Source of the DNA: Shinella sp. H4-D48
Lineage (GTDB): Bacteria; Pseudomonadota; Alphaproteobacteria; Rhizobiales; Rhizobiaceae
Assembly: GCF_022637395.1 (NCBI RefSeq)
Contig: NZ_CP093338.1
Coordinates: forward strand, 186,001 to 250,000
Direction of reading: 5' to 3'
DNA length: 64,000 bases
Positions 48,511 to 57,555 of the stretch are shown piece by piece. A program made the translations under genes and the position numbers. The first letter of the stretch is position 1; each line of letters starts with the position of its first letter. Below the pieces are notes generated by a model. The model had not been told where the DNA came from, made no database searches, and saw only the letters and a program-made list of their open reading frames with translations.

Positions 48511-49311
48511 ATGGAAAACAGCGGGACAGTCTTGCTGGAATGCGAAGATGTCGTGAAGCGCTACGGCTCGCTTGCGGCGGTCGACGGCATGTCGTTGACG
48601 GTAAACCGCGGCGAGATCGTCGGCATCGGCGGCCCGAACGGCGCGGGCAAGACGACCTTCTTCGACGTGGTGACAGGCGTGACGCCCGCCACCGAGGGAC
48701 GGATGGTGTTCGATGGCCATGACATTTCAAGGCTTGGCGCCGACAGCATATGCCAGCACGGCATTGCACGCACATTCCAGCTCAACGCCGCCTTCGAAAG
48801 CCTGACGGTGCGCGAAAACATCGATGTCGCCGCCTATTTCGGGAGAAGCCGGAGGGCGATCCCGGGCCTGAAGCTCGGCCAGGATGTGCGCGAACAGACG
48901 GAAGAGGCACTGGCCTTCGTCGGCCTGTCGGACAAGGCGGACGCCACGGTGGCGCAACTTCCCGTGCTCGACCGCAAGCTGCTGATGATCGCCGGCGCGA
49001 TCGCGACACGGCCGAAACTGCTTTTCCTGGACGAGCCTGTCGGCGGGCTCAATTCCAGCGAGATCGATCACATCATCGGTCTGGTCGAACGGCTCAAAGC
49101 AAACGGGATGACCGTCGTTCTCATCGAACATGTCATGCGTTTCCTGCTGGCGCTCTCCAGTCGCGTCATCATCATGCACCACGGCAAGAAGATCTTCGAA
49201 GGCCCACCGCAAGCGGTGGCTGAAGATCCGGTCGTGGTGGACTCCTATCTTGGAGAGGGCACACGCAAGCGGCTTGCGACGTATTTTTCCCAAGAGGAGG
49301 TGCAGCCGTGA
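48511..49311 (+). CDS. LivG-type ABC ATPase
   Basis: A 266-residue ATPase. Walker A is GPNGAGKTT, the H/Q-loop region is ARTFQLNAAFESLTVREN, Walker B is LLFLDEPVGGLNSSE and the switch is VLIEHVMRFL. The ABC signature is degenerate: the usual LSGGQ position reads AQLPVLDRKLLMIAGAIA, without the glycine pair. This is seen in some Liv-like ATPases but could weaken ATP hydrolysis. ATG 48511 is preceded by GAGGAG. It overlaps the LivF-type gene by four bases. Confidence 0.87.
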   Translation: MENSGTVLLECEDVVKRYGSLAAVDGMSLTVNRGEIVGIGGPNGAGKTTFFDVVTGVTPATEGRMVFDGHDISRLGADSICQHGIARTFQLNAAFESLTVRENIDVAAYFGRSRRAIPGLKLGQDVREQTEEALAFVGLSDKADATVAQLPVLDRKLLMIAGAIATRPKLLFLDEPVGGLNSSEIDHIIGLVERLKANGMTVVLIEHVMRFLLALSSRVIIMHHGKKIFEGPPQAVAEDPVVVDSYLGEGTRKRLATYFSQEEVQP

Positions 49312-50033
49312 GCGCTTCCGCAGAACCGCCCGTCCTCAGCCTTTCCAATGTGGTTTCGGGCTACAAGGGACTTCAGGTCCTCAAGGGCATATCCTTCGAC
49401 ATTGCGGCCGGCGACTTCGTGACCGTCGTCGGCCCCAACGGCCACGGCAAGTCGACCCTGCTGAAAACCATTTCCGGCCTCGTAGCGCTGACGTCTGGCG
49501 CGATCCGCATCAACGGAGAGCCGGCCCCGGCCAAGCCGCACACCATCGCCGGGCTCGGCGTGGCCCACGTTCCGCAGGGCGACATGCTGTTTCCGGAAAT
49601 GAGCGTTCTGGAAAACCTGCTCATGGGCGCTTATCTCGCGCCCTCGAAAGCCGAAGTCGAGCGACGGCTCGACGAGGTCTACACGCTCCTGCCCAAACTT
49701 TCCGATCGGCGGGACCAGCTCGCATCCTCCCTCTCGGGGGGCGAGCGACGGATGGTCGGCATCGGTCGCGGGCTCATGATGGGCGGGCAGATCCTGCTGA
49801 TCGACGAACCGTCACTGGGGCTCGCGCCGCTGATCATCGAGCAAATATACGGCGTCATAGCGGAACTCTCCAGAAGCGGCCGGACCATCCTGCTCGTCGA
49901 GGAAAATCCGGCCCGTGTCGCCGACCTCGCCGATCATCTTCATCTGCTGGACGACGGTGTGATCGTGTGGTCGGGCCCGCCGGCCGAACTGCTCGCCCGC
50001 GACGAGCTCCTTGCAACCTATCTCGGAGGCTGA
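49308..50033 (+). CDS. LivF-type ABC ATPase
   Basis: A 241-residue ATPase with GTG start overlapping the LivG-type stop. Walker A reads GPNGHGKSTLL, where His replaces the more usual Ala or Ser; the lysine and Ser/Thr needed for phosphate are intact. The signature is LSGGERRMVGIGRGLM and Walker B ILLIDEPSLGLAP. It forms the heterodimeric motor with the LivG-type subunit for the importer of this cluster. Confidence 0.9.
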   Translation: MSASAEPPVLSLSNVVSGYKGLQVLKGISFDIAAGDFVTVVGPNGHGKSTLLKTISGLVALTSGAIRINGEPAPAKPHTIAGLGVAHVPQGDMLFPEMSVLENLLMGAYLAPSKAEVERRLDEVYTLLPKLSDRRDQLASSLSGGERRMVGIGRGLMMGGQILLIDEPSLGLAPLIIEQIYGVIAELSRSGRTILLVEENPARVADLADHLHLLDDGVIVWSGPPAELLARDELLATYLGG

Positions 50034-50038
50034 CGATC

Positions 50039-50926
50039 ATGTTCGACATCCTGACCGCCATCCTCATCGCCGGCCTGACGACAGGCGCGCTCTATGCGCT
50101 CGCAACCGTCGGCCTCTCCCTCGTCTGGGGCTCCATGGGCATGCTCAACATGGCGCATGCCGCCATGTTGACGCTCGGCGGCTACTCGGCCTTCACGCTC
50201 TGCACCGTGCTTGGCCTCCCGGTCATCGTCGGCTTCGCAGGCGCTATCGTGATCGGCGCCGTCGCGGGTGGGTTGCTCTACGTACTGATCGTGCGCAACC
50301 TGTTGAAGACCGACAAGGCGACGTTCGAAGCCAATGTGATGATCGCGACCGTCGGCATCGGTATCGCACTCGAAAACGCCATCCTTCTGACCTATGGCGG
50401 CCAGCCGTTGAAGCAGCCGATCTCGGCGACCGGATCATTCGTCCTCGGACCGGTCAGCCTGCCCTTTCAGAACATGCTCATCGTGCTGGTCGTCATCGCG
50501 CTGATGGCTGTGATAGCACTGCTGCTCGGCAAGACGCGCATGGGCCGCGCCATCCGCGCCACGGCGCAAAACCGCGAGGCGGCCCAACTGATGGGGGTCG
50601 CGGTCAACTCGGTCTACTTCCAGGTGCTCGTCCTGTCGGGCGCCATCGCCGGCATCTGTGGCGTGATGGTCAGCTCCATGACCCAGCTTTCGCCGCCTCT
50701 CGGCAACGATCCCATGTTGAAGGCCTTCATCATGTGCGTGGTCGCAGGCCTCGGCAACCTTCCGGGCGCGGTGGCGGCCGCCTTCGGCCTCGCCCTGCTG
50801 GAAGCCTTCGTCCAGTACGTTGCCGGCGCGCGCTGGGGGTTCCCCACCCTGCTCTTCGTGGTCATCGCTGTCCTGATATGGCGGCCCGCCGGCCTCTTTG
50901 GCCGTGTCCAAATCCGTCGCATGTGA
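50039..50926 (+). CDS. LivH-type ABC permease
   Basis: A 295-residue permease with about eight transmembrane segments. ALYALATVGLSLVWGSMGMLNMAHAAMLTLGGY at the N-terminus and GKTRMGRAIRATAQNREAAQLMGV (the EAA-like coupling loop) are typical of LivH. It starts six bases after the LivF-type stop with GGAGG placed inside the end of that gene. It forms the channel with the LivM-type protein. Confidence 0.92.
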   Translation: MFDILTAILIAGLTTGALYALATVGLSLVWGSMGMLNMAHAAMLTLGGYSAFTLCTVLGLPVIVGFAGAIVIGAVAGGLLYVLIVRNLLKTDKATFEANVMIATVGIGIALENAILLTYGGQPLKQPISATGSFVLGPVSLPFQNMLIVLVVIALMAVIALLLGKTRMGRAIRATAQNREAAQLMGVAVNSVYFQVLVLSGAIAGICGVMVSSMTQLSPPLGNDPMLKAFIMCVVAGLGNLPGAVAAAFGLALLEAFVQYVAGARWGFPTLLFVVIAVLIWRPAGLFGRVQIRRM

Positions 50927-50935
50927 GGTGGCGCC

Positions 50936-52006
50936 ATGAACAAGACTTCCAGCTCCAAGGGCATGTCCATCAACGCCCGTATCGACCTCCTCGTCAGCCT
51001 GCTGCTGATCGCCGCCGCAATCGCGCTCCCCTTCATGATCGACAGCCGATACGTGATGGGTCAGATCGTGCTGGCGCTGTTCTACGCCACCATTGCCTCG
51101 CAGTGGAACCTGCTGTTCGGCTTTGCCGGCGTCTTCTCCCTTGCACAGATGGCAATGTTTGCCTTCGGCGGCTATGCGACCGCGATGATCTGCTTCTACT
51201 TTGGCTGGAATGTCTGGGCGGCTTTGCTCCCGGGCGCGCTTTCAGCCGTCGTCTTCTCGCTGATCGTCGGCCTCGCCTGCCTTCGCCTCACGGGGGTGTA
51301 CGTCGCGCTGCTCACCCTCGCCATCGCCCAGACAATGTATCTGCTGATCGTCACGGATACCGAATGCTTCACCATGGTGGGCTCCATCTGCCGGCAGTTT
51401 ACCGGAGGCGCGGTGGGCTTCGCCCGCTTCGGTGATCTCGGCACGCGCGCGCTCCTCAAGGGCCAGTGGCTTGCCGGCAACTATGCCATTATAGCAACGC
51501 TCTTCGCGGTCACGATGCTCGTCACCTACATCATCGTCAAAAGCCCGATAGGCCTCGCGTTTCGCGCCCTCAAGGACAATCCGGGCTATGCGGTGGCCCG
51601 CGGCGTCAACCGGTTTCAGGCCCAGCTTCTGGTGTTCGGCATATCGGCCTTCTTCACCGGTCTTGCCGGCGGTTTCTATGCCGCGCATTTCCAAGCCATC
51701 GGGCCCGGCATCCTGTCGATGTCGCAGCTGATGTTCATCATCGCCATCACCGTCGTCGGTGGCGTCGGAACCTTCTGGGGGCCGCTCGTGGGCACCATCG
51801 TGCTGGTGGCGGCTGACGAACTGATGCGTGAAGCCGGCGAATTTCGCACGCTCGGGCTTGGGCTCATCATCGCGCTGTCGATCCTGCTTATGCCGAAGGG
51901 CCTCGTCGGGCGGCTCGGCGATCTCTTGTCTTGGCTGCGCCACCGCAACCGCGCCGCCGCATCTGCCATCACGTTTCAGGAAAAGCCGGCAACCACCGGG
52001 AAGTGA
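50936..52006 (+). CDS. LivM-type ABC permease
   Basis: A 356-residue permease. Recognisable segments are WNLLFGFAGVFSLAQMAMFAFGGYATAM, LRLTGVYVALLTLAIAQTMYLL, SPIGLAFRALKDNPGYAVARGVN (coupling loop) and GGVGTFWGPLVGTIVLVAADE. An extracytoplasmic insert with two cysteines (TDTECFTMVGSICRQFTGG) lies between membrane spans. It starts nine bases after the LivH-type stop. It completes a five-part importer with the four preceding genes. Confidence 0.92.
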   Translation: MNKTSSSKGMSINARIDLLVSLLLIAAAIALPFMIDSRYVMGQIVLALFYATIASQWNLLFGFAGVFSLAQMAMFAFGGYATAMICFYFGWNVWAALLPGALSAVVFSLIVGLACLRLTGVYVALLTLAIAQTMYLLIVTDTECFTMVGSICRQFTGGAVGFARFGDLGTRALLKGQWLAGNYAIIATLFAVTMLVTYIIVKSPIGLAFRALKDNPGYAVARGVNRFQAQLLVFGISAFFTGLAGGFYAAHFQAIGPGILSMSQLMFIIAITVVGGVGTFWGPLVGTIVLVAADELMREAGEFRTLGLGLIIALSILLMPKGLVGRLGDLLSWLRHRNRAAASAITFQEKPATTGK

Positions 52007-52015
52007 GGAGTTTTC

Positions 52016-53599
52016 ATGTACGACACGATCATCATCGGCGCCGGTTCTGCCGGCTGCGTGCTTGCAAACCGGCTGAGCGCCGATCCGAACCGCAAGGTCC
52101 TCGTGCTGGAGGCCGGCCGGGCAGCGCCGCTGGCCTCGGATATTCCGTCCGACTGGGTAACCATGTTCAACACGGGGGCCGACTGGGGTTACTACACCGA
52201 GCCTCAGGCCGGTTGCCGCGGGCGCCGCATCTTCTGGCCGCGCGGCAAGATGGTGGGCGGTTCAGGCGCACTCAACGCGATGATCTACATCCGGGGACTG
52301 CCCTCCGATTACGATGCATGGGAAGCGATGGGATGCAGTGGCTGGGGTTGGAAGGACGTGCTTCCGGTGTTCCTGTCTTCCGAAGTCAACGCCGACATCA
52401 AGGACAGTCCCTATCACGGCAACGATGGCCTCCTGCATATCGGCAATGTGCCCTATGTCGACCAATACGAGCGGATGTGGATCGAGGCCGCAGAGGCGGC
52501 CGGTTACCCCTACAATCCCGACTACAACGGCGAGACCCAGGAAGGGGTCGGCCTTTTCCAGTTCACCATCAAGAACGGCGAGCGCTGGGGAACCGGCAAG
52601 GCCTATCTGCGGCCTGCGCTTGAACGCCCCAATCTCACCGTCGAGACAGGCGTTCTCGTCACGAAGCTCATCGTCGAAAACGGCCGTGTAAAGGGTGTCA
52701 GCTATCTCATCGACGGTGTTGCGCACACGGCCTATGCCGAAAGCGAAGTCGTGCTCTCGGCGGGTGCGATCGCATCCTGCCAGCTCCTGATGCTGTCGGG
52801 GATTGGGCCGGCGGACGAATTGAAGGCGGTCGGCGTCGATCCCATCCACGACCTTCCCGGCGTTGGCAAGGATTTGCAGGATCACCTCAACATCCCCATC
52901 ACCTTCTACACCAAGGAACCGCTCGGCATAGGCGCCTGGACCGACGAGGTGATCGCCGACAGCTTCGAGGAATGGCGCGACCACCGTACCGGCATCCGCT
53001 CCTCGCCCTGGGTGGCCTCCGGCGGTCATGTGTGCAGCCGTCCTGGCGTCGAACCCGACTTGCAACTCTACGGCGCCATGAGCCCGCACCGCGACTACGC
53101 ACGCTTCCTGGGCGGCCAGTCCGGTATAACCACGCATTCCACGCTTCAGCGCCCGAACAGCCGGGGTGAGATCAGGCTGCGCTCGGCCAATCCGATCGAA
53201 TATCCGTCGATCGACCCCAAATATTTCGTGAGCGATCCGGAGGGGCTCGACCTCGCCACCATGGTGGAGGGCGTCAAGATCAACCGCCGCATCATGGAAC
53301 AGTCGCCGATGCGCGATCTCGTCGATTACGAAGTCAGCCCCAGCGCCGAGTGCAGGACGGACGCCGAAATCGCCAACTACGTCCGCGGCCACATGACAAC
53401 GCTCTATCACCCGTCTTCATCCTGCCGCATGGGGACAGACGCGATGGCCGTCACCGATCCCGCGACCCTGAAGGTGCACGGTCTCGAAGGCCTGCGCGTC
53501 GCAGATGCATCGGTCATCCCGAAGATGGTTTCGGGCAACCTCAATGCGCCGACGATCATGGTCGCCGAGCGTGCCGCCCAGATGATCCTCGCCGGTTAA
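52016..53599 (+). CDS. GMC-family FAD alcohol/choline-type oxidoreductase
   Basis: A 527-residue glucose-methanol-choline oxidoreductase. The FAD motif GAGSAGCVLANRLS is at residues 8-21, ARG-KMVGGSGALNAMIYIRG follows near residue 80, and the C-terminal active site has LYHPSSSCRMG and SGNLNAPTIMVAERAA with the catalytic His/Asn. It oxidises a primary alcohol to an aldehyde. It starts nine bases after the LivM-type stop and is followed by an aldehyde dehydrogenase, which together would turn an amino-alcohol or polyol into an acid. Confidence 0.9.
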   Translation: MYDTIIIGAGSAGCVLANRLSADPNRKVLVLEAGRAAPLASDIPSDWVTMFNTGADWGYYTEPQAGCRGRRIFWPRGKMVGGSGALNAMIYIRGLPSDYDAWEAMGCSGWGWKDVLPVFLSSEVNADIKDSPYHGNDGLLHIGNVPYVDQYERMWIEAAEAAGYPYNPDYNGETQEGVGLFQFTIKNGERWGTGKAYLRPALERPNLTVETGVLVTKLIVENGRVKGVSYLIDGVAHTAYAESEVVLSAGAIASCQLLMLSGIGPADELKAVGVDPIHDLPGVGKDLQDHLNIPITFYTKEPLGIGAWTDEVIADSFEEWRDHRTGIRSSPWVASGGHVCSRPGVEPDLQLYGAMSPHRDYARFLGGQSGITTHSTLQRPNSRGEIRLRSANPIEYPSIDPKYFVSDPEGLDLATMVEGVKINRRIMEQSPMRDLVDYEVSPSAECRTDAEIANYVRGHMTTLYHPSSSCRMGTDAMAVTDPATLKVHGLEGLRVADASVIPKMVSGNLNAPTIMVAERAAQMILAG

Positions 53600-53611
53600 G
53601 GAGACGCATCC

Positions 53612-55117
53612 ATGAACATCGCCCCATCCACAGGCAGCTGGCACGACAGGGCCGCGAAACTCTCTTTCGAAGGAAGGCTCTTCATCGACGGCGACTACCG
53701 CGAGGCGGTCTCCGGTGCGAAATTCGAGACGGTCAATCCGGCGGATGACAGCATCATCGCGGCGGTGTCGCGAGGCGACGGCGCCGATATCGACCTCGCC
53801 GTCGCTTCCGGGCGCAAGGCCTTCAAGTCGGGCGTCTGGTCGCGCATGGCGCCGCGTGCCCGCATGGCCGTCATGCTGCGGTTCGCCGACCTTGTCGAAC
53901 AGCACGCGGGCGAATTCGCTGTTCTCGACACCCTTGACATGGGAAAGCCCATCCAGGAGATGCTGGCCGTCGATATCCCGCTGGCATTGACCTGCCTGCG
54001 CTTCACGGCCGAATGCATCGACAAGATCGAAGGCAGCGTCGGCGCGACGGCAAGCGACGTGCTGTCCTACGTCATGCGCCAGCCGCTCGGCGTCGTCGGC
54101 TGCATCGTTCCATGGAATTATCCGCTGCTGATGACGGTGTGGAAAATTGCCCCCGCCCTTTCGGCCGGCAATTCCGTCGTGCTGAAGCCGGCCGAACAAT
54201 CCCCGCTCTCGGCGCTGCTGCTTGCGCGGCTCTTCATGGTGGCTGGCGGGCCCGCGGGCGTGTTGAACGTCGTCAACGGCTTCGGCGCAGAGGCCGGCAA
54301 GGCGCTGGCCTTGCACGACGGCGTCGACAAGATCGCCTTTACCGGCTCGGCAGAGGTCGGCAAGCTGATGCTGATCTATGCCGGCCAATCCAACATGAAG
54401 AAGGTCGCGACAGAGTGCGGGGGCAAATCTCCGCACATCGTCCTGGCGGATGCGGAAAACCTCGAAAAGGCGGCCTGGTGGGCGGCCATGGGGATCTTCG
54501 GCAACCAGGGAGAAGTGTGTTGCGCCGGTTCGCGCATCATCGTGGAAAAGTCCGTCGTCCCAGACTTCATCGATGCACTGTCGGCGCAGGCGAAATCCGG
54601 CTACGTGCCCGGCGACCCGCTGGACGAGGCCACCACGATGGGCCCGCTCGTTACCCGGGAACAGCAGCAGCGCGTGCTGAACTATATCGACATCGGTCGC
54701 CGGGGCGGCGCGGACTGCATCCTCGGCGGCGGCGTGCCCGACGGTCTGGAGCACGGCGCCTATGTCGCGCCCACCATCTTCACCGGCGTCGATAATAGCA
54801 TGACGATTGCGCGCGAAGAGATCTTCGGACCGGTCGCCAGCATCATTCCGGTGTCCGGTTACGAAGAGGCGGTCGCCATCGCCAATGACAGCCCGTTCGG
54901 CCTCGCCGCCGGCATCTGGACGAGCGACCTGGGCAAGGCGCATCGTTTCGCACGCGATGTCGAGGCCGGCATGGTCTATGTGAATAGCTACATGAATGGC
55001 GACATGCAATTGCCCTTTGGCGGCTGGAAGGAAAGCGGCAACGGCCGCGACAAATGCATGGGTGCGATCCTCTCCTACACGCAGAGCAAGGGCGTGTGGG
55101 TAACGGTCGGCGAATGA
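53612..55117 (+). CDS. NAD(P)-dependent aldehyde dehydrogenase
   Basis: A 501-residue ALDH. VVGCIVPWNYPLLMTVWKIAPAL forms the cofactor site, FTGSAEVGK follows, the catalytic Glu is in ECGGKSP and the catalytic Cys in NQGEVCCAGSR. The C-terminal PFGGWKESGNGRDKC resembles gamma-glutamyl-gamma-aminobutyraldehyde and betaine aldehyde dehydrogenases. It probably acts on the aldehyde made by the GMC enzyme encoded just upstream. Its stop overlaps a possible ATG of the next gene. Confidence 0.92.
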   Translation: MNIAPSTGSWHDRAAKLSFEGRLFIDGDYREAVSGAKFETVNPADDSIIAAVSRGDGADIDLAVASGRKAFKSGVWSRMAPRARMAVMLRFADLVEQHAGEFAVLDTLDMGKPIQEMLAVDIPLALTCLRFTAECIDKIEGSVGATASDVLSYVMRQPLGVVGCIVPWNYPLLMTVWKIAPALSAGNSVVLKPAEQSPLSALLLARLFMVAGGPAGVLNVVNGFGAEAGKALALHDGVDKIAFTGSAEVGKLMLIYAGQSNMKKVATECGGKSPHIVLADAENLEKAAWWAAMGIFGNQGEVCCAGSRIIVEKSVVPDFIDALSAQAKSGYVPGDPLDEATTMGPLVTREQQQRVLNYIDIGRRGGADCILGGGVPDGLEHGAYVAPTIFTGVDNSMTIAREEIFGPVASIIPVSGYEEAVAIANDSPFGLAAGIWTSDLGKAHRFARDVEAGMVYVNSYMNGDMQLPFGGWKESGNGRDKCMGAILSYTQSKGVWVTVGE

Positions 55118-55128
55118 CGAGGACTGAG

Positions 55129-56235
55129 ATGATGAGGACCGGATGGAATTTTCATGAACTCTACCTCTGGCACGATACCGGCGCGGCCGCGCAGTTCTTT
55201 CCGGCCAGCCTGACCGTTGAACCCGGCGAGCATGCGGAAAACGCCGAAACGAAGCGGCGTTTCCGCAATCTCATGGAGGTCTCCGGGCTCACCGAGCAGC
55301 TTACGAGCGTCAAGTCGGTTCCGGTAGACGAGGACGACCTCGCGCTGTTCCACACCCGCGACTACATCCGGCGCATCAAGGCGCTCAGCGACGACCGCGG
55401 CGGCGATGCGAGTTACCTCACGCCGTTCGGACGCGGCAGCTACGAGATCGCCTGCCTTGCTGCCGGCGGCACGTTTGCCCTGATGGACAAGGTTCTTTCC
55501 CGCGAACTCGACAACGGTTACGCGCTGGTGCGCCCGCCGGGTCACCATGCGGAAAGCGACAAGGGCATGGGTTTCTGCGTGTTCGGCAATGTCCCGGTGG
55601 CCATTCTGAAGAACCGCAAGAAGCACGGTTTCGAGCGCGTGGCGACAGTGGATTGGGATGTCCACCATGGTAACGGCACCCAGGCCGCATTCTGGACCGA
55701 TCCCGGCGTGCTGACGATCTCGCTTCACCAGGAGAGGCTCTATCCCCATGACAGCGGCGACCGCGAGGAACGCGGCGCCGGTGCGGGTCTCGGCTACAAC
55801 CTCAACATTCCGCTTCCGGCCGGCAGTGGGCACGGCGCCTATATCGCGGCCTTCGAACAGGTCGTGCTTCCAGCACTACGGGCCTACAAGCCAGATCTCA
55901 TCGTCGTCCCCTCGGGTTTCGACGGTTCGGGTGCCGATCCGCTCGGCCGCATGATGCTGCACAGCGATACCTATCGCGAGATGACTCGGATGCTGATGGA
56001 AGCGGCCACCGACCTGTGCAGTGGGCGTCTCGTCATGTCGCACGAGGGCGGCTACTCCGCCGCCTATGTGCCTTATTGCGGCCTCGCCGTGCTGGAGCAG
56101 CTTTCCGGCATCAAGACCCACATCGACGATCCCTTCCTGCCTGTGTTTCGAAATTACGCGGGACAGGATCTGCGCCCTTGGCAACAGGAGGCGATCTCGG
56201 CCGCCGCCGAGCTGGTGGCCGGCATCCGCGCTTAG
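55129..56235 (+). CDS. Class II histone-deacetylase-like amidohydrolase
   Basis: A 368-residue zinc hydrolase of the arginase/deacetylase fold. The RPPGHHAESDKGMGFC motif has the two active-site histidines; VDWDVHHGNGTQ and PSGFDGSGADPLGRM supply zinc ligands; EGGYS closes the site. Bacterial members deacetylate acetylpolyamines or other N-acetyl amines. ATG 55129 is chosen because GAGG lies seven bases upstream; an ATG at 55114 overlaps the ALDH stop. Placed with an amidase, an importer and two oxidoreductases, it probably removes an acetyl group from the imported compound or an intermediate. Confidence 0.9.
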   Translation: MMRTGWNFHELYLWHDTGAAAQFFPASLTVEPGEHAENAETKRRFRNLMEVSGLTEQLTSVKSVPVDEDDLALFHTRDYIRRIKALSDDRGGDASYLTPFGRGSYEIACLAAGGTFALMDKVLSRELDNGYALVRPPGHHAESDKGMGFCVFGNVPVAILKNRKKHGFERVATVDWDVHHGNGTQAAFWTDPGVLTISLHQERLYPHDSGDREERGAGAGLGYNLNIPLPAGSGHGAYIAAFEQVVLPALRAYKPDLIVVPSGFDGSGADPLGRMMLHSDTYREMTRMLMEAATDLCSGRLVMSHEGGYSAAYVPYCGLAVLEQLSGIKTHIDDPFLPVFRNYAGQDLRPWQQEAISAAAELVAGIRA

Positions 56236-56337
56236 CAGGCTCGGCCATCGCTGCGGCGTGCAAGGTAGCAAACGCAGTTTCAGCTATGGCGAACGCCATC
56301 TTGTGGGCGCATAATCGGCCGAGCAAGGGCGAGGCGG

Positions 56338-57525
56338 ATGATTTACGATTATTGCGTCATTGGCGGCGGTATTGTCGGGTTGGCGACGGCCATGCGACTT
56401 CTCGAAGCGCGGCCCGGCAGCAGCCTTGTCCTCATCGAGAAGGAAGACGTGCTAGGCCGGCACCAGACCGGCCATAACAGCGGCGTCATCCATGCGGGCA
56501 TCTACTATCCGCCGGGCAGCCTCAAGGCCGAACTGTGCCGGAAGGGTGCGGCGGCCACAAAGGCGTTCTGCCAGGAACAAGGCATCCGTTTCGAGGTCTG
56601 CGGCAAGCTGCTCGTCGCGACATCCGATCTCGAAGTGGAGCGCATGGAGGCGCTTTACGAACGGTCGAAACAGAACACGATCGAGGTCCAGCGCGTCAGC
56701 GAAGGCGAACTGCGGGAACGCGAACCCAACATCAGCGGCCGTGGTGCGCTTTTCGTACCCTCGACAGGCATCGTCAGCTATGCCGAAATCTGCCATGCCA
56801 TGGGCCGGCGCATCATAGCACTCGGCGGAGACATCCGCCTTTCGACACGCGTTACCGCCATTCGCGAATCCATCGACGCCGTCGATATCGCATCCGCCGG
56901 CGAGAACTGGCGGGCAAGGAAGCTGGTCGCCTGCGCGGGCCTGCAATCGGACCGGCTGGCAATCCTTGCGGGCCTGTCGATCGAGCACCGCATCGTCCCC
57001 TTTCGCGGGGAATATTTTCGGCTGCCGGCCGACAAGAACGACATCGTGCGCCACCTCATCTATCCGATCCCCGATCCCGCCCTGCCCTTCCTCGGTGTCC
57101 ACCTGACCCGGATGATCGACGGCAGCGTGACGGTCGGGCCGAATGCCGTGATCGGCTTTGCCCGCGAAGGCTATCCGCGTCTTTCGGTCAACGTCGCCGA
57201 CATGGCCGACTATGCACTCTTCCCGGGTTTCTGGAAGACGGTGCTCGCCAATCGGAAATCCGCGATGACGGAACTGCGCAACTCCCTCTGGAAGGCAGGC
57301 TATCTCGCGGAATGCCGCAAATACTGCCCGAGCCTCGCGCTGAAAGACCTCCTGCCGCACGAAGCCGGCATCCGGGCGCAGGCCGTGCGGAAGGATGGGG
57401 CGCTCATCCACGATTTCCTCTTCGCAGAGACCAATCGGATGCTGCATGTCTGCAATGCGCCGTCACCAGCCGCCACATCCGCCATACCGATTGCCGAGAT
57501 GATCAGGAGCCGGCTGGAGACATAG
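56338..57525 (+). CDS. lhgO: L-2-hydroxyglutarate oxidase (LhgO)-like flavoprotein
   Basis: A 395-residue FAD-dependent oxidase. YDYCVIGGGIVGLATAMRLLE is the dinucleotide-binding motif; LGRHQTGHNSGVIHAGIYYPPGSLKAELC is diagnostic of the LhgO/YgaF group, and HLTRMIDGSVTVGPNAV lies near the C-terminus. It oxidises L-2-hydroxyglutarate to 2-oxoglutarate and passes electrons to the quinone pool. The 102-base gap from the deacetylase gene and GAGGCGG ribosome site leave open whether it belongs to the same operon. It ends convergently with the SfnB-like gene. Confidence 0.85.
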   Translation: MIYDYCVIGGGIVGLATAMRLLEARPGSSLVLIEKEDVLGRHQTGHNSGVIHAGIYYPPGSLKAELCRKGAAATKAFCQEQGIRFEVCGKLLVATSDLEVERMEALYERSKQNTIEVQRVSEGELREREPNISGRGALFVPSTGIVSYAEICHAMGRRIIALGGDIRLSTRVTAIRESIDAVDIASAGENWRARKLVACAGLQSDRLAILAGLSIEHRIVPFRGEYFRLPADKNDIVRHLIYPIPDPALPFLGVHLTRMIDGSVTVGPNAVIGFAREGYPRLSVNVADMADYALFPGFWKTVLANRKSAMTELRNSLWKAGYLAECRKYCPSLALKDLLPHEAGIRAQAVRKDGALIHDFLFAETNRMLHVCNAPSPAATSAIPIAEMIRSRLET

Positions 57526-57555
57526 CCGGCCCCGCAAGATTGCCGTTCACCTTGG

